Below are positions 1-12,143 of a stretch of 64,000 nt of DNA, piece by piece. The notes under the pieces are model-generated. The model saw only the letters and a program-made list of their open reading frames with translations, was not told where the DNA came from and made no database searches. A program made the translations under genes and the position numbers. Source of the stretch: Branchiostoma floridae (taxonomy: Eukaryota; Chordata; Leptocardii; Amphioxiformes; Branchiostomatidae); assembly GCF_000003815.2 (NCBI RefSeq), contig NC_049991.1, positions 11,229,001 to 11,293,000 of the forward strand. The letters are read 5' to 3'. Each line of letters starts with the position of its first letter. The stretch's first letter is position 1.

Positions 1-175
1 TATTCCTTTCCCGGCATAATATTCCCGGTTAAAAATCGCGAATCGAAACCCCCCCACAAAAAAAAAAATTGCCAAGCTTCCCAGAGAGGCCGGTGAAGAA
101 GGCTAGTGTGTCCTCATGTACGTCTGCTGATGTCGTCTTAAATTCACTTCCATCCCTCATTCCAGCCAGCCCCTA

Positions 176-275
176 NNNNNNNNNNNNNNNNNNNNNNNNN
201 NNNNNNNNNNNNNNNNNNNNNNNNNNNNNNNNNNNNNNNNNNNNNNNNNNNNNNNNNNNNNNNNNNNNNNNNNNN
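176..275. other. Assembly gap (100 N)
   Basis: A run of exactly 100 N, the usual placeholder for a gap of unknown size. Reading frames crossing it are meaningless. The flanks hold no recognised gene. Confidence 0.99.
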
Positions 276-521
276 TACAAAATGGGCGCATTTCACCTTC
301 CAAATCGAAGAAAACTACTCCCCGCAGCTTTCTAGTCTCCTGGCTTGTCTGCCTGGCGCCGAGACTCGCAGACGGTCATGACAACACGGAGGGTTTGAAC
401 TTGAAGGAATTATAGAAGAACGTTTGTCTTTGTTTGAAGAATTGTGTCGTAGGATTTGCCAGTCTGAAGGTTACGTTGATTGCCAGTTTTCTAACAAGGG
501 TATTACGGTATAAGTGACATA

Positions 522-983
522 GGATATTAGTCTGGTATCCTGCCGTGGCGTATTATAGGCCCGAGTCTCTTGTGTCCTCTCCGCAAATACGAGCAAAAGA
601 GACTCGGGAGCTATAATACGGCTGGATACCAGGATATTGGAGTTTCCTTTCCACAACCAGTACACTTTCCTGCAGACAAAACCGTGTCATTTTCCCCTGT
701 TGGAGTTCGATGACGCAGGTAAATCTCTGCGTAGGACAGAAAACCTGTCTCTCATCTGCTTACGTTTCGATGTCTCTCAGACACCTTCCTCAGATCTGGA
801 GTTCTGCTTCTCGCCGCTATATGTAGCCGATGAGGATGGCCCTTTTTTGGGACAAGAACACAATACACGAAGTGTCGAGAAGCAGAACTCCAGTAACAAG
901 CTTAGAGGAAGATGTCTGAGAGACATTGAAACGTAAGCTGGTAAGAGACAGTACTGGTTGTGTAAAAGAAAACTCCAATATCC
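522..983. repeat. Nested fold-back (MITE-like) repeat
   Basis: Two overlapping inverted repeats are visible. The first pairs about 522-571 with about 597-640 (both arms carry a CCGAGTCTCTT-type end and a TATTATAG core). The second is larger: 633-665 pairs with 949-983, and inside it 740-814 pairs with 878-950 with only scattered mismatches and small indels. The unit TGGAGTTCTGCTTCTCG at about 797 reappears inverted at about 875. No transposase is present. This fits a non-autonomous inverted-repeat DNA transposon or one inserted beside another; no target-site duplication was found. Confidence 0.7.
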
Positions 984-2006
984 TGTGTTCTACTAACCTA
1001 ATGAAATTATTTTAGAGCCTATAGGCAACACAATGATGGAAAGATGATCCTTGCCTTTTTCTTAACCTCAATGTAACGTGGCCCGCAGGCCGATTTGAGA
1101 TTTTATAATTGACAGGATTGGAGTGAATAGAATGTTGGTTCTAAGATAGTTGAACTAAAAATCAAGAAGACTAAATCCAAAGAATACAACAACAACCATT
1201 CGTAACTTTTTATTTTCCGACATTTCCATGATTTTTACAAGGATTCGGATCACTCTTTATGTACAAAACATTCTTGGCGTGCAGTTCATCAGCTCTCCGC
1301 TAGGACGCAACCCTGACCCAACGTTGGTAGGAAGGATGACTGAACCAGGCACACATGTGCCCTTCACATCTGGGATCTCTTTTCTCCGTCACTTGTTTTT
1401 CTACATCAAGTTCAAGGACTTGCACTATCCAAAACATATCCTGGGGCTTCAGTATTCACAATATAAACAGGGAAACTCCCGTGCTCCTGGCTTACAGCCG
1501 TGATGGATGTGCAACAAGAATTTGGCTAATCAACTAAAACACATACCCCCTGTGACGGTAATATACATTGCTGATGTACACAGCACTGGATGTCACAATA
1601 AATACACATTAGTGCAAGGTTATCCATGGCCGGCAGTGTTGGTTAGCTTTTCAATGGCCCTACACGTGAGTCTTGCAAGTTGTCAATGCCACTGTGGCTG
1701 CTGAAATGTGTTACATGAAGGAGGTCCTCACTACAACCTTTTAAGTATTATCTTTGAAGAACAAATCTCCTGCGTTTGGACGCTGAGGGCTTTATGTCTT
1801 GGTATGCAATCAAACAACAGATCTGAACAATCTTTGATTTGATACATGTCTACAGCAAGCTGGTACCCATATGGTCAAACATAACATACAGGTCTGTTAA
1901 CAATGCAATATACAAAGCCATAACTGAGTCGTTTGCACCTGAGTTCGTAGGTAATCTTTTTCACAAAGGAATGTATGGTAAAAGCAAAGTTCTGAGACCA
2001 GGTGTT
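984..2006. other. 3' flank / probable 3' UTR of the secreted-protein gene
   Basis: No coding region is recognised here. The 3' UTR of the minus-strand gene whose stop codon is at 2007 probably lies here. The first good poly(A) signal on that strand is at 1209-1214; its position is the only evidence for the transcript end. Confidence 0.4.
1209..1214 (-). terminator. Candidate poly(A) signal AATAAA
   Basis: AATAAA on the minus strand about 0.8 kb downstream of the stop codon at 2007. The hexamer is seen directly; its use is inferred. Confidence 0.3.
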
Positions 2007-2485
2007 CTACTCTCTGTTGAGACGCATGGATCTCCCGCTGGGTTTCTCGCCCCTGAGAGCTCGGCGGCACTGCCTCTGTTGCTTACGGGTAGGAAGGTCC
2101 CGGCACCGGTCCACTTTCTTCATGTAGTGCGTCTGGACCTGGCAACATTTCATAAACATGGACGACGTGTCCTTCAGCGGAGCACACTTTTCCACCCTCC
2201 GCATTAGGCCCTTCTGGTTCCGCTTGCCTGCGGGCTCGGGCCCGTGGAACTTCATCTTCTTCTTGTGCGCGCCGTTATTCTTCTTGGCCACCTGGTGGAC
2301 GTCCACGGAGCAGGACAGCTGTTTCAGAGCGACGCGCTTGCCGATGGAACAGCACTTGCTGGGAGTGAAGCTACGTTGTCGGGGCTTCGGCTTTTCTATC
2401 ACCTCCACCTCCATGTACGGCTGCACCTCTTCCTTCTGTCCGCTAGATGGCGCTACCTCTACAGGCTTCCCCACCGGCACTTTGG
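2007..2485 (-). CDS. Exon 2 of the secreted protein (cysteine-rich domain)
   Basis: 479 nt, from the acceptor at 2487-2486 to a TAG stop at 2007-2009. It holds all eight cysteines. The frame is open well past the acceptor upstream, so the boundary rests on the splice consensus and on joining the signal peptide in frame. Confidence 0.65.
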
Positions 2486-4251
2486 CTGTGGATGAGAAAC
2501 GAGAAATATGTTGGTACAGACAAGTCTGGAACACAACTGTCAACGGCTGCTTACACCTCCGAGTGGACTGCTCTAAGCTGACACGGAAGACTGGTGGACA
2601 TGTGCCCTGATGGCATTCAGGGGTTACTGTCCACAGGGAAACGTTACCAACAACTTAATTTGAAGAATTCTTACATCATTCTTTGGCAATCGCTATACTG
2701 ATAGATTAGTCCACTTGAAATCTTGAAGTTAGTTAACATTACGTCATTGAAAGTAAAACAATCTGTTCCCGATTTGTAGAGTTTGTTCTGTGTTTTTGTC
2801 TTTACACAGTTAAGAAGGAAGTATCAGCCTTTCACTTCCCACGTTTCCCGTTTTGTTCTCAGTTTCCATCCAGCTATTCCTACATAGCTGTCCCACCTGG
2901 GTCGATATGACTATTGTCCCCGCGCGCGGGAAGCCTGACACCGGCCTCACCTGTACAACTGTACAGCCCCACCCTCGGGTATCACCTTACACACGGGGTC
3001 ACTGAACTCCACGGCCGTAATGTAGGTTGATCAGTGCGCACTTCGCAAACATTCCTGTGCTCGCAAACTTGATGTTTGGAGGATTACAGTGATATATAGT
3101 GGTGACATCAAACTTCGATTAAGAGTCCAGCTCATTTGTACATCACCAATCAGTAGAACAAACAAACTCGGAGGTTAATCCGTGCCTATGCTGCTGTCTG
3201 GCACTGTGGTGTAAAAATGTTCCCCAGGAAATTAAATCACAACTTTGTTTTTCCTGCCTGGAATGACAAGATTCTTCGGAAATTCCATGTATTGACCTCA
3301 CGTCGCCGACATATGGCGCCTGACTACCGTGCGTCCCCCGACCTGTTTCCCTGCCGAGTGAGGTGTTTACGGAGGATTTCCCGCTCTAGGTGGACACGCT
3401 AGGCGTGGCAGTGCTTTGTCAAGAAAACAACGGTTGTTTTTTTACGCCCAATGCGTACTGCAACTGGATTGCAAATGTGTATTATAAAATCAATTTTCGG
3501 AAGTTAGGTTGTGTGCCAAATACACATATTTTCCGCATCAATATAAAAAGAGCACCCCATCACAGTCGTCCAAAACAGGATCTCATTGGACAGGCACCTC
3601 GACCTTCCGTATGTTATTCATTCTGGCTGCCCTTCTGTATGACTCAAGGCAGTCCTGCATGCCGCTTTGTCCAGTGTTCAGTCAGTCGATATCTTCACTA
3701 AGCCGACCTTTTTGCACACAATTGTCTGTCCCGAATAACGCCGGACTACTCATGACTGGCACAATCGCCAAACCACAAGATAAACACCGACCACTGCCAC
3801 CCTCAGACACGCGCCCACAACCGGTAACCGCATCTAAACTTTAATAGGGGTCAACTTTGAGGCAAATAAATCATCAGTCCCTAAGCTAAGGTCTAAATGA
3901 GTATGGTCACGAAGAAAGACTCCCATATCTCTAAATAATTTTACCCAGCGCCGGCCCTGTGACCTTGAATGTTGTCCCACTGATTTTAAAGAGGGAAACG
4001 ACGATCTGCCGGGCGGTGAAGAGAGAACGATCGGCCAATGTACCAATTTTCCTACATTTGGGGCACCACTCTACCTGCATTCTTCTCATCACAACAGTTC
4101 CATGGCGACGCCCTCCAGTACTAAGTAGATGATATTTTCCACTGCTCAAAACACACCATTGCCTTCCGATCCAGGAAAAAATATGTCTGGACTCACCTGT
4201 ATAGGACGCCACCGCCAGGCCCAGGGTAAACAACAGCTGGAAGGTTCTCAT
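2007..4251 (-). CDS. Secreted cysteine-rich protein, anaphylatoxin-like (two exons)
   Basis: Join of 4251-4197 (55 nt) and 2485-2007 (479 nt), giving 177 aa. Exon 1 starts MRTFQLLFTLGLAVASYT, a clear signal peptide, and ends at a GTGAGT donor; exon 2 follows a TTTCTCATCCACAG acceptor, and the joined codon (Ala) keeps the frame. The mature protein has an acidic, proline-rich stretch, then CCSIGKRVALKQLSCS, which fits the first half of the anaphylatoxin-type pattern CC-x2-G-x8-S-C-S. After a basic insert of about 40 residues come KC, a second CC (MKCC) and two more cysteines, eight in all. The CC followed by a spaced C resembles the anaphylatoxin repeats of fibulin-1, but no EGF domains follow and the spacing between the third and fourth cysteines is far longer than usual. 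It is likely extracellular. Gene structure is fairly sure; the family call is tentative. Confidence 0.6.
4197..4251 (-). CDS. Exon 1 of the secreted protein (signal peptide)
   Basis: Codes for the 18-residue signal peptide and the first base of the next codon. The donor is GTGAGT at 4196-4191. A TATA box sits about 140 bases upstream, and there is no upstream ATG in the predicted 5' UTR, so this start is well supported. Confidence 0.65.
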
Positions 4252-4392
4252 TTCTATGGACTACAGCCCGTCGGTTCTCTGTGAAGAAACGGCGCAAATA
4301 ACACACACACAGGCGGTAGTTCCTTCGATGTATCGCCGCTAACCTCCTTGCACGCTCACCGCAAATGTAACTGTAGTTGTTTTTCAGCCGGC

Positions 4393-4399
4393 TTTTATA
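4393..4399 (-). promoter_or_regulatory. TATA box of the secreted-protein gene
   Basis: TATAAAA on the minus strand in a GC-rich context (TGTATAAAAGCCGGC), about 140 bases before the start codon at 4251. A start site about 30 bases downstream, near 4365, would give a 5' UTR of about 115 nt. Confidence 0.6.
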
Positions 4400-6120
4400 C
4401 AGCACGCTGTTATTTATGACGCTCTCGCTTGCATATTCAGTAGGCATGTCGGATTTCCAACACGTCAATCACGGTAGCACCACGGACCGCTCCACCAATG
4501 GGGACGCCCCATGGACGATTACTCGTATTTACCAAAATAACAAGGAAAGTGTCCGAAGAGTCAGAGAAGCCAACACGTGAGACTACTTGGCGCCGAGACA
4601 ACAATCTTGTTTTTCTGCCAAGGGGAGGGACTTTGCTGGAGAGAGGGCGGGAACGCACGGGGAAAACGTTGTTGTGGTCACCTTACACTGTGCCGTACGC
4701 GTGCCGCCCACCCCTCGATATCCATCCGTCAACGCTTAAGTGTTACCCTGCGCTAGGTACACTAGGTATAAGGTATACTCTATTAAACTCCAGAGGAGCT
4801 ACTGAAATCAGCGCTAGCTCCCTCCCAAACATGCAAGATGTAGGAACACTTCCTGACACGTCCAATTATTCATCCTTTGCCCAGGCTCTGTTAGTGCGTC
4901 CGTGTGTCCGTTAGTCATATGGCAATGGCATCTGTTGCCGGGTTTACATTTACAGCACAGGCATATGATGTGGAACTAACGAACTGTGCAGATATCGAAG
5001 CGGCTAAACGTAGAATGAGGGAAACGTTTGTTTATTAAGGGACAACATTATTCTCAGGAAGTCTCAATAATGGATCTCTTCATGATTGAAAGTTGGTAGT
5101 AATGTATCATGACATAAAACTCTATTGCTAATCACTGATCCCAGTGATATCAGTGTACCATGCAAAATTGAAATGTTCTTTAGAGGAAACCGACTATCAT
5201 TTGCATTGAAGGTATCAACATGCACATTTGGAAATATCATAGTGTACATTATACCATTGGTCACAGGTGTATGGCGTACAAAAAAACTGCCCATTGCGGT
5301 ACATGTACACTAGTAGGTAATCATGGTGCGCCCTGTTTATTGTTCCTACCGACACTCCTGGCGTGCATGGCTGTTTGAGTCTTCTTTCACGCCACATTAA
5401 TGCAGGCCGGGCAGTAGTGTCAGTCACTGACCGGTGACCTGTCTCACCTGGGGTCTGACAGGCGGGCACGTGCGCCGGGGGTGACACAAGCCCGGGGCAC
5501 GCCTGCTCACAATAACCACCGCGCCAACACGGGGTGATTGACAGGTACAGGTCTGTCCTGAGAGGGCTGGGCGGATTGGGTGATCTGTCCCGTGTCTGGG
5601 GAGTCTGGGGTCTGAGACTCTGACTACTGTATTACACATAGACCTCCGCATGGAGGAAGCTGTGGTGATATCACAATTATTCCTTCATTGAGATGTGAAA
5701 AGTTGTACAGGTCTGATAGGCAGCACTTAGGCGGTAACACCTGCAAAACAGAAACTGTGGTTAACGTAAGCAGCGATTCAACCTACCCTGGGCTCATGCA
5801 ACTTGATACTGAAAACAAAGTAAATTGAGAGGTGCTAAATGCTCGGCTTTCTCGGTGCACTGCCCTGTACGCTGTCTTATCCCAGACGTGCCGACAGTCA
5901 CGTCTTGAGGACGAAGACAGTTTCTGAGAAGACAGTAGACAGTGTATCTCTGTCAGAAACCACCCAATGTGATGATAAGGAACAGCAGAAGCCATCTACG
6001 CGCGAGTCCAGGAGTCAGGTACCACCCTGTCCTTGTACATATGTTGGGAATGTGCTTCGACATTGGCAAATTTCCCACGACAAATCTTCATCAAAACAAG
6101 AACCTTGATCAGTCGTTCAT

Positions 6121-6241
6121 CTCCAAGCAGATCTGTCGGTGGCAAGGCAGTATCCAAGGGCCGACCTGTATCCATCAGCACACAGGCCACCGGCTTGATA
6201 CAAGTTGGATACTGCCTTGCCACCGATAAATCCGTCTGGAG
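6121..6241. repeat. Short inverted-repeat element (CTCCA-ended family)
   Basis: About 121 bp with arms of about 35 bp: 6121-6155 against 6207-6241. The GGTGGCAAGGCAGTATCC core is perfectly inverted, and the ends read CTCCAAGCAGAT and CTCCAGACGGAT. No coding capacity. It shares its end sequence with elements at 41.1, 47.0 and 58.0 kb. Confidence 0.75.
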
Positions 6242-6933
6242 TTACCAGTTTTGAGATATTACACAAGGATGAATGGCATAGCAAATAATGTTATTGAAAG
6301 CTCTACAGGACGTTGACACAAGCATAGAATATCAACTTCCCTACATCGCATACAACCGAACTCGATATACATGTACTATTGAAAATGCGGAGGTATACTG
6401 AATAGAGGAAGGTATAGAATAGATGACATATGCTGACAAGGAGAACTTGGGTCTTTAGGTCAGATCAAAATCACGACCCTTCACCCATATCTGCTCGGAG
6501 ACTGACAGTTATGGCCCAAGTAAGCACTAGACACCTATATGTAGACAGTGGAGCTCGAAAACAACATATCGTGTTCTTGTCCAGCCGTGCTCTGTTACAC
6601 GACATGTCAGCAACTTTATGACCATGTGGACATAACTTGTCCGTGGTCATGACATAAGTCCATACTTTACTGACATCTGATAGGATAGGCCAAACGCTGG
6701 TCAAGCAGGTCATGGAAACTGACAAAGGTTTTATTACTACCAAAAAAATGGAACAACCGTTACACCACGGCTACAGCAAGACTGTCTAAGGGACAGTGAC
6801 TTTATTTTCTTCGACCCAGTACACACAGACAGAGAATTCTGGTGTTCTCATGATTATGTCAGTGATGATCTTCAATATTAATCTGTGACAACAGGAGACG
6901 TATGTCGTGAAATAGATTTGTAGAAGTTGATTT

Positions 6934-7048
6934 CTCTCACTCACTCACTCACTCACTCACTCACTCACTCACTCACTCACTCACTCACTCACTCACTCAC
7001 TCACTCAATTACTCACTCACTCACTCACTCACTCACTCACTCACTCAC
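6934..7048. repeat. (CTCA)n tetranucleotide microsatellite
   Basis: About 28 units of CTCA with one interruption (CAATTACT) near 7007-7014. A simple repeat with no spacers, so not a CRISPR array. Confidence 0.98.
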
Positions 7049-10000
7049 GCTTCTCATCCTAACTATATGCATGTGTGGTTGATCAGCGTTCGAAGTACCC
7101 CCCCCCCCTTCACCTGTAACCTACCTGAGTGACCTGTTATGTTCTACTCAGCTCCCTTGTCGCACGTCACAGGTATGTTTTCCATGGTTAGATTTGCTTT
7201 CAGAGTTTGCATTCCTGCGTACAAGTCTCGACCACTTAACCGCTCCAAAAATATTTGTTATAGAAACTGGAGAAGGGTGATGTAATGTTTGTTCACAATC
7301 CCGCATTTTTTGAGTCAGTGATGATGAATAAAGACCGCTGGTGCTTATTTCTAAAAGGATTGATGAAAGGACACTTGGCAAAATTCACACACATTATGTA
7401 CACGACTGTGCAATAATATCCTGATTAAGGTGCTGATTTTCGTTTGCAATGTCGCGCTATGAAAACACGCCACAATAGAAATGGTGACGTTGGATCCTAT
7501 AGAAATGCCCAGCCTTGTTTTCGATCGCTGCATAGAGTACCCGGCTGAAATGACGTCACACGACGACAGCACAATCGACCAAGGTCAAACACCTGTTTAC
7601 CTGGCACGGTCATAAATCTATTCCTAGGTCCGTCAGTGAACGGTCAGTGCTTTTCTGTAAAGAGGACAAGGAGGGAAGTATGTCGACCTTTGGAATTTAT
7701 TTACAGACATATGACTAGTGTAACAAAAAAAAGAGTAATATTGAACTTGAAATATGGAAATATTCGAAGGGTTTCTAGGCTACGTTCATTTATAGGATGA
7801 CGAGTTTTTCAAGATCCTTGTTACTGCCTTGTGACACACATAGAGCAGCACGTTCCCTCGAGTTTTCAGTTGCAGGGTACATTTTTACAGGGGTGTGTGC
7901 CCTTCAAGGTACCTCCTCGAACACGGGGTCCACATTTCACGTTCCTTCCGAAAGACGGTGCAGCCCAGATAGATGCTCTATCCAGTATTGAACCGGAGTC
8001 TCCCAGTTACCTAGTAATTGAAAGCAGAGGTTCAATTGCATGTTAAGCAACTACCTGTTGAGTTAGAATAACATGATCATGATGTTCCTTACGACGACTC
8101 TACTTTCACGGTAGAATCCCGGTCAACTAAAGGTCATCAGCCTTCCCATAAACAGCAGTGTTTACCTGCAGGTGAAAGGTTACCTGTTTTCTATTCAAGA
8201 GCGGAAGAAGCCGATGTCAGGGTGTGGGCCACCTTTGTCGAGCTGTCTTCCTTTTCCAGGTCAACAACTCAGGAGAGCCGCTCTCATGTGTAAACAGCAA
8301 TGTTTGTCACCTAATATCGACCCCCTTCGGTCAGGATGTTCGTAGTATGAGAGATGCTTGTTGTTAACTATGCTTGTACAGCCGCACATTTCATCTTCAA
8401 CATGCCCGATGAGGGGACTGACTAACGTGTGGGGGGCGGAAGCACTGGTGCTGAGGAGGCGGTCTATGAAGGGCATCCTCATCAATTTCACCTGGTTTGC
8501 TTCATCCTTGTGTGACAATAGCTGATCATCAGCTCCACTGACGTTTAATGTTTCCCATAATATTTACATAACTTTGTATTCATTTTAGTTAAGTCTAATA
8601 CATACTACTTTTATACATAGACATTTCTTAATAGAACTTGTGACTGAAAGTAATTAAAGCGCAACGCATGTTTTCAATAGATTAGTTGAAGATTATGTTA
8701 CACAACCCGCATGTTTTCTACTAATAGTTGTTTACGTTTTCGACAGAATTTGGACGCGATCCAAAGCTAAGGTAACGCCACTGTGTTCGTCACGACACAT
8801 GCATAACAACACGCACCGGTTTTCACTGGCCTCAAACACTCCATCTCCGAGGCAAAAGAGAAAGACGGTGAAAGATCAACTTTCCGAAACAACATGTTTA
8901 CGACCTTCCTACAGCAACACGCCACTTTTTGTTGATTTTAACCGTGGAAGTCAAACAATCGCAAGTCTTTCGACCTACTCGCCTCGCACCCCCAATTCAC
9001 ACAACCTTGAATGGTCAATCATGTTTGGTCTGATCGCAACGGATGAACTCATTGGATTCGGCTTCTTTCCCGAATGTCTCTATGAATACTAGCTCCCAAT
9101 TATGAGGTTTGTATTGGTTAGCTTTATTACCCAATTCATAAACTATGATAAATATGCAAAATCCATATTAGAAAGGAGCAATTTGGAAATTGTTTGCACT
9201 TCCAAAGTTTATAGTTATTATACGTCCACGCACAAAAACTTGAACAGGCGTGTCGTGTCATAACAGGGCAGATGGTTGTTGAGGGAAAGCGTACTCGACA
9301 TTTCAGCGTACTTCCGACATCTGCTAACCCACAGGAAGCAAGGTCATCGTGCAGTGGTCGTGGCTCCATCACAAAAAGAACACGACCTTTCACCCAGGTC
9401 CTTAGCATTTCTACGCAAGGCAAACGGTCGTTTACGCAATCTCTGCGGTCCAGGGCTGTAACTGGCCGGTGATGTTAATCAAATTCTGCAAAGGGCACAC
9501 GTGTTTCTTAGATCAGGTGGTCGATCACATCTCTGGAACGTTTTGATAAATTTCCATCATAATTGGTGGTAACAGTTAACCTCGCCATAGTATCCGTTAC
9601 CCCGACTGTGAAACCATCACCTGATAGGTCAACCGGTTACGCCCCTAGTCGATGATCTCAAGTGTGTCGGACAGGTGCCTACAGGCATTTACTACGATTT
9701 ACAGCAAACCAATGAGGGGACAGATTTCCGTGGGATCAAAACGTAGAAACGTGTTGTATTGCTGTCCCTGACATTCACTAATTTTCAAGTTCACCAAAAT
9801 ATTTTGTCGTGTACGTTCCCACCCACTTCCTCCCACTGACACACGCAGAATGCATGTCACGGTCACGGATAATAACATATCATCACACAGTTTCACACTC
9901 CTCTAGAACAGAAACAACAAGGCCACACAGATATCAATAGACGACAATTTTCAAATCCTTGCCCTTCACCACAAGTGTGTTCCGTCTGCCAGTTGAGGTA

Positions 10001-10545
10001 CACACAATGGACACCATGTTCCTTCAGTACCGACCTCACGTGACGTCATGAACAGACCAGGAATGTGGCTCCTGTCCCAGAGTAAACTGGCTTCTTGATA
10101 ACACACCTGACCTTTGACATCCTACCACAAGGCCAGGGCTTGAATCCGAGACGTTGCTACTATCGTTCTTTGTCAACAGCTTCTCAGTACTTGGCAAGAA
10201 AACAAGGCAAACGCCAGCGAGGACACTACCTGTCCTTGATGCTGAATGAAGTAATCTGGAACAATTGACTAGAACTGGAGCCCGATATGACTTTGTGTGT
10301 CTGTGAGTTGCTGAGTATTTGAAGGACATGATCATAGCCCTTCCTGAAGTTCAAGCACAACCCTATCAACAACTGGCGTCAAGTTTCGTAGCTCTCAGTC
10401 ACGCCACCCACGTAACCAAGTCCTCCTTCATCACGGTGTCTTGCGGTCAGCAGAGATAAAACTGTCCTACAAAAGGCCATGGAAATGACAGTCATTGCTC
10501 AGCGCCTGATAGCCAACGACTACTCTTTCGGCGAAATGCATCCTT

Positions 10546-10688
10546 CAGGGAAAAGAAAAAGAAAGGACGGAAGGAAGTGAAGGATGAAAAATAATGACAG
10601 AAAGTAAAAAAAAAGACAGACAGAAATAAAAAGAAATGAAGGAAGGGAAAAAGAAAAAAGAAAGGAAGAAAGAAAGAAAGAAAGAAAT
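10546..10688. repeat. Polypurine tract (GAAA/GGAA-rich)
   Basis: About 140 bases that are almost purely A and G on the plus strand, ending in a (GAAA)n run at about 10661-10687. The long Phe/Ser frame on the opposite strand is a composition artefact. Confidence 0.9.
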
Positions 10689-11390
10689 CTGGTGTTATCC
10701 TCAGCCTGACGGTCCAGAGAACGACCCCTTGACGACCCTTTGCTTCATGACAACACACCACTAGCCTATATCCTCAAGCCTCTTGATGATCAGTTTTTCC
10801 CACGGACATGTTAGCTTCCCACCCACACAGGAAGTGAAGTTCAACACCATGTCCTAATTCAGGCACGTTATTCCCACAGTGGTAGAAATACCGTCCTGCG
10901 GGTGGCCAAGGTTCCCAAGTAAACATGGACCTTTTGTGCCGGGGCGCATGTCGGGTAGCAACCAGATGTACAAACCCAAAAATAACATGTCCCCACAACA
11001 GGTGTAGGTGACAGGTGTCACCTAAAATACACGACCCGGGAACATTGTCCAACAATCAGAGTTACGTCATGAGGGACACGGAATACCCTAATGGAAGAAT
11101 CGAGCTAACCTTCTGTTACAAACATAGAAACTGTCTCCACAATAGGAATGACCTTAGAGGGATGAGTCACGACAAGTGTAAGAAAAACGACCAAAAATGA
11201 TTCCGTTAAAAGCGATGGGGTTCAGGGGGGCGTGAGATTGGGATAACCACATTCAGCTTGTTGTCAGTCTGCGGTGTACCGTGTCACATAAAGTAGTGTT
11301 TTCCTTGAGTCGATGAAATGCGTCTCATGGAATGAGCGGAAATGCCGGTTAAAGATAGCAACCCTTTCCCACGAGATGCGAGTTTTAATG

Positions 11391-11645
11391 ATAATCGGCT
11401 AAGCCCCATAAACTTTTGAAATTGCATGATGGACTCTTACGTAAACAGTGAGGACAAAGAAAGTGTCGGTACAAAACAAAGATTTCTCAAGTCGGATGTT
11501 TCATGAAGAGAAAGCGAAACGGCCATAGTTTCTTCATATGAAACTCTTGAGATCTCTTTTTTTTTGTACCGATACTTCCTTTGTCCTTAGGGTCACGTAA
11601 GAGTCCATCCTGCAATTTCAAAAGTTTATGGGGCTTAGCCTATTA
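11391..11645. repeat. Fold-back element, 255 bp
   Basis: Near-palindromic element with arms of more than 100 bp. GGCTAAGCCCCATAAACTTT near 11397 is inverted at about 11620-11639, and GGACTCTTACGT and GTACAAAA are also mirrored. No transposase frame. It fits a MITE; no clear target-site duplication. Confidence 0.75.
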
Positions 11646-12137
11646 TGCAGAAACTCAACTGTCCAATAAATTCTCTTAGTTCAGCATGGAAACCTTACAA
11701 GACCTTGGCACCCGAACTAAAATGACCTCAGATAACCCACCAAGCGATAGACAGAGTCAAAACAAAGAGCGCCTTCAGGTATTAGCTGTGTCAACCTGGA
11801 GACACCAGGACCTAGGAGCTGACCTTGGTCAACGTCGTCCTAACTACCCTCAGGTGACTTGCTGAAGAACCCGGGTGATAACTGGGAGAAAGGCATTTGT
11901 GAAGTCACGCTTTTAAAAAAATTCCACCATTCTCAGCGCTCTAGTCGACTACGTAGTCAACCTTGTAATATAGCATGCAGAGGTGTTATGGGTTCCAGTG
12001 CCAGCCTCTCTATACTCAGCATGGGGCACCTGCCTGCCACCAGTTCACCTTGTTTGTCACGCGCGGCGTGCCCGTTACTTCTTTACAGGTAGACACTTAG
12101 ACGCCAGCTTACAATGTCTGTGATCTCAGTGGACTTT

Positions 12138-12143
12138 TAATAA
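12138..12143 (+). other. Isolated AATAAA
   Basis: A poly(A)-type hexamer on the plus strand in the intergenic region. No plus-strand coding region upstream supports a gene, so it may be chance. Confidence 0.15.

Noticed and set aside
2158-2610. 150-codon plus-strand open frame opposite the cysteine-rich exon
   Set aside because: It is the shadow of the minus-strand exon; the minus frame has the signal peptide, splice sites and cysteine pattern.
4498-4914. 138-codon plus-strand open frame upstream of the secreted-protein promoter
   Set aside because: No domain, no good start context and no conserved feature.
6934-7048. Regular repeats that could look like a CRISPR array
   Set aside because: A pure CTCA microsatellite without spacers, in an animal genome.
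8799-9092. 97-codon plus-strand open frame in the intergenic region
   Set aside because: Not recognised, no promoter or splice signals that I could tie to it.
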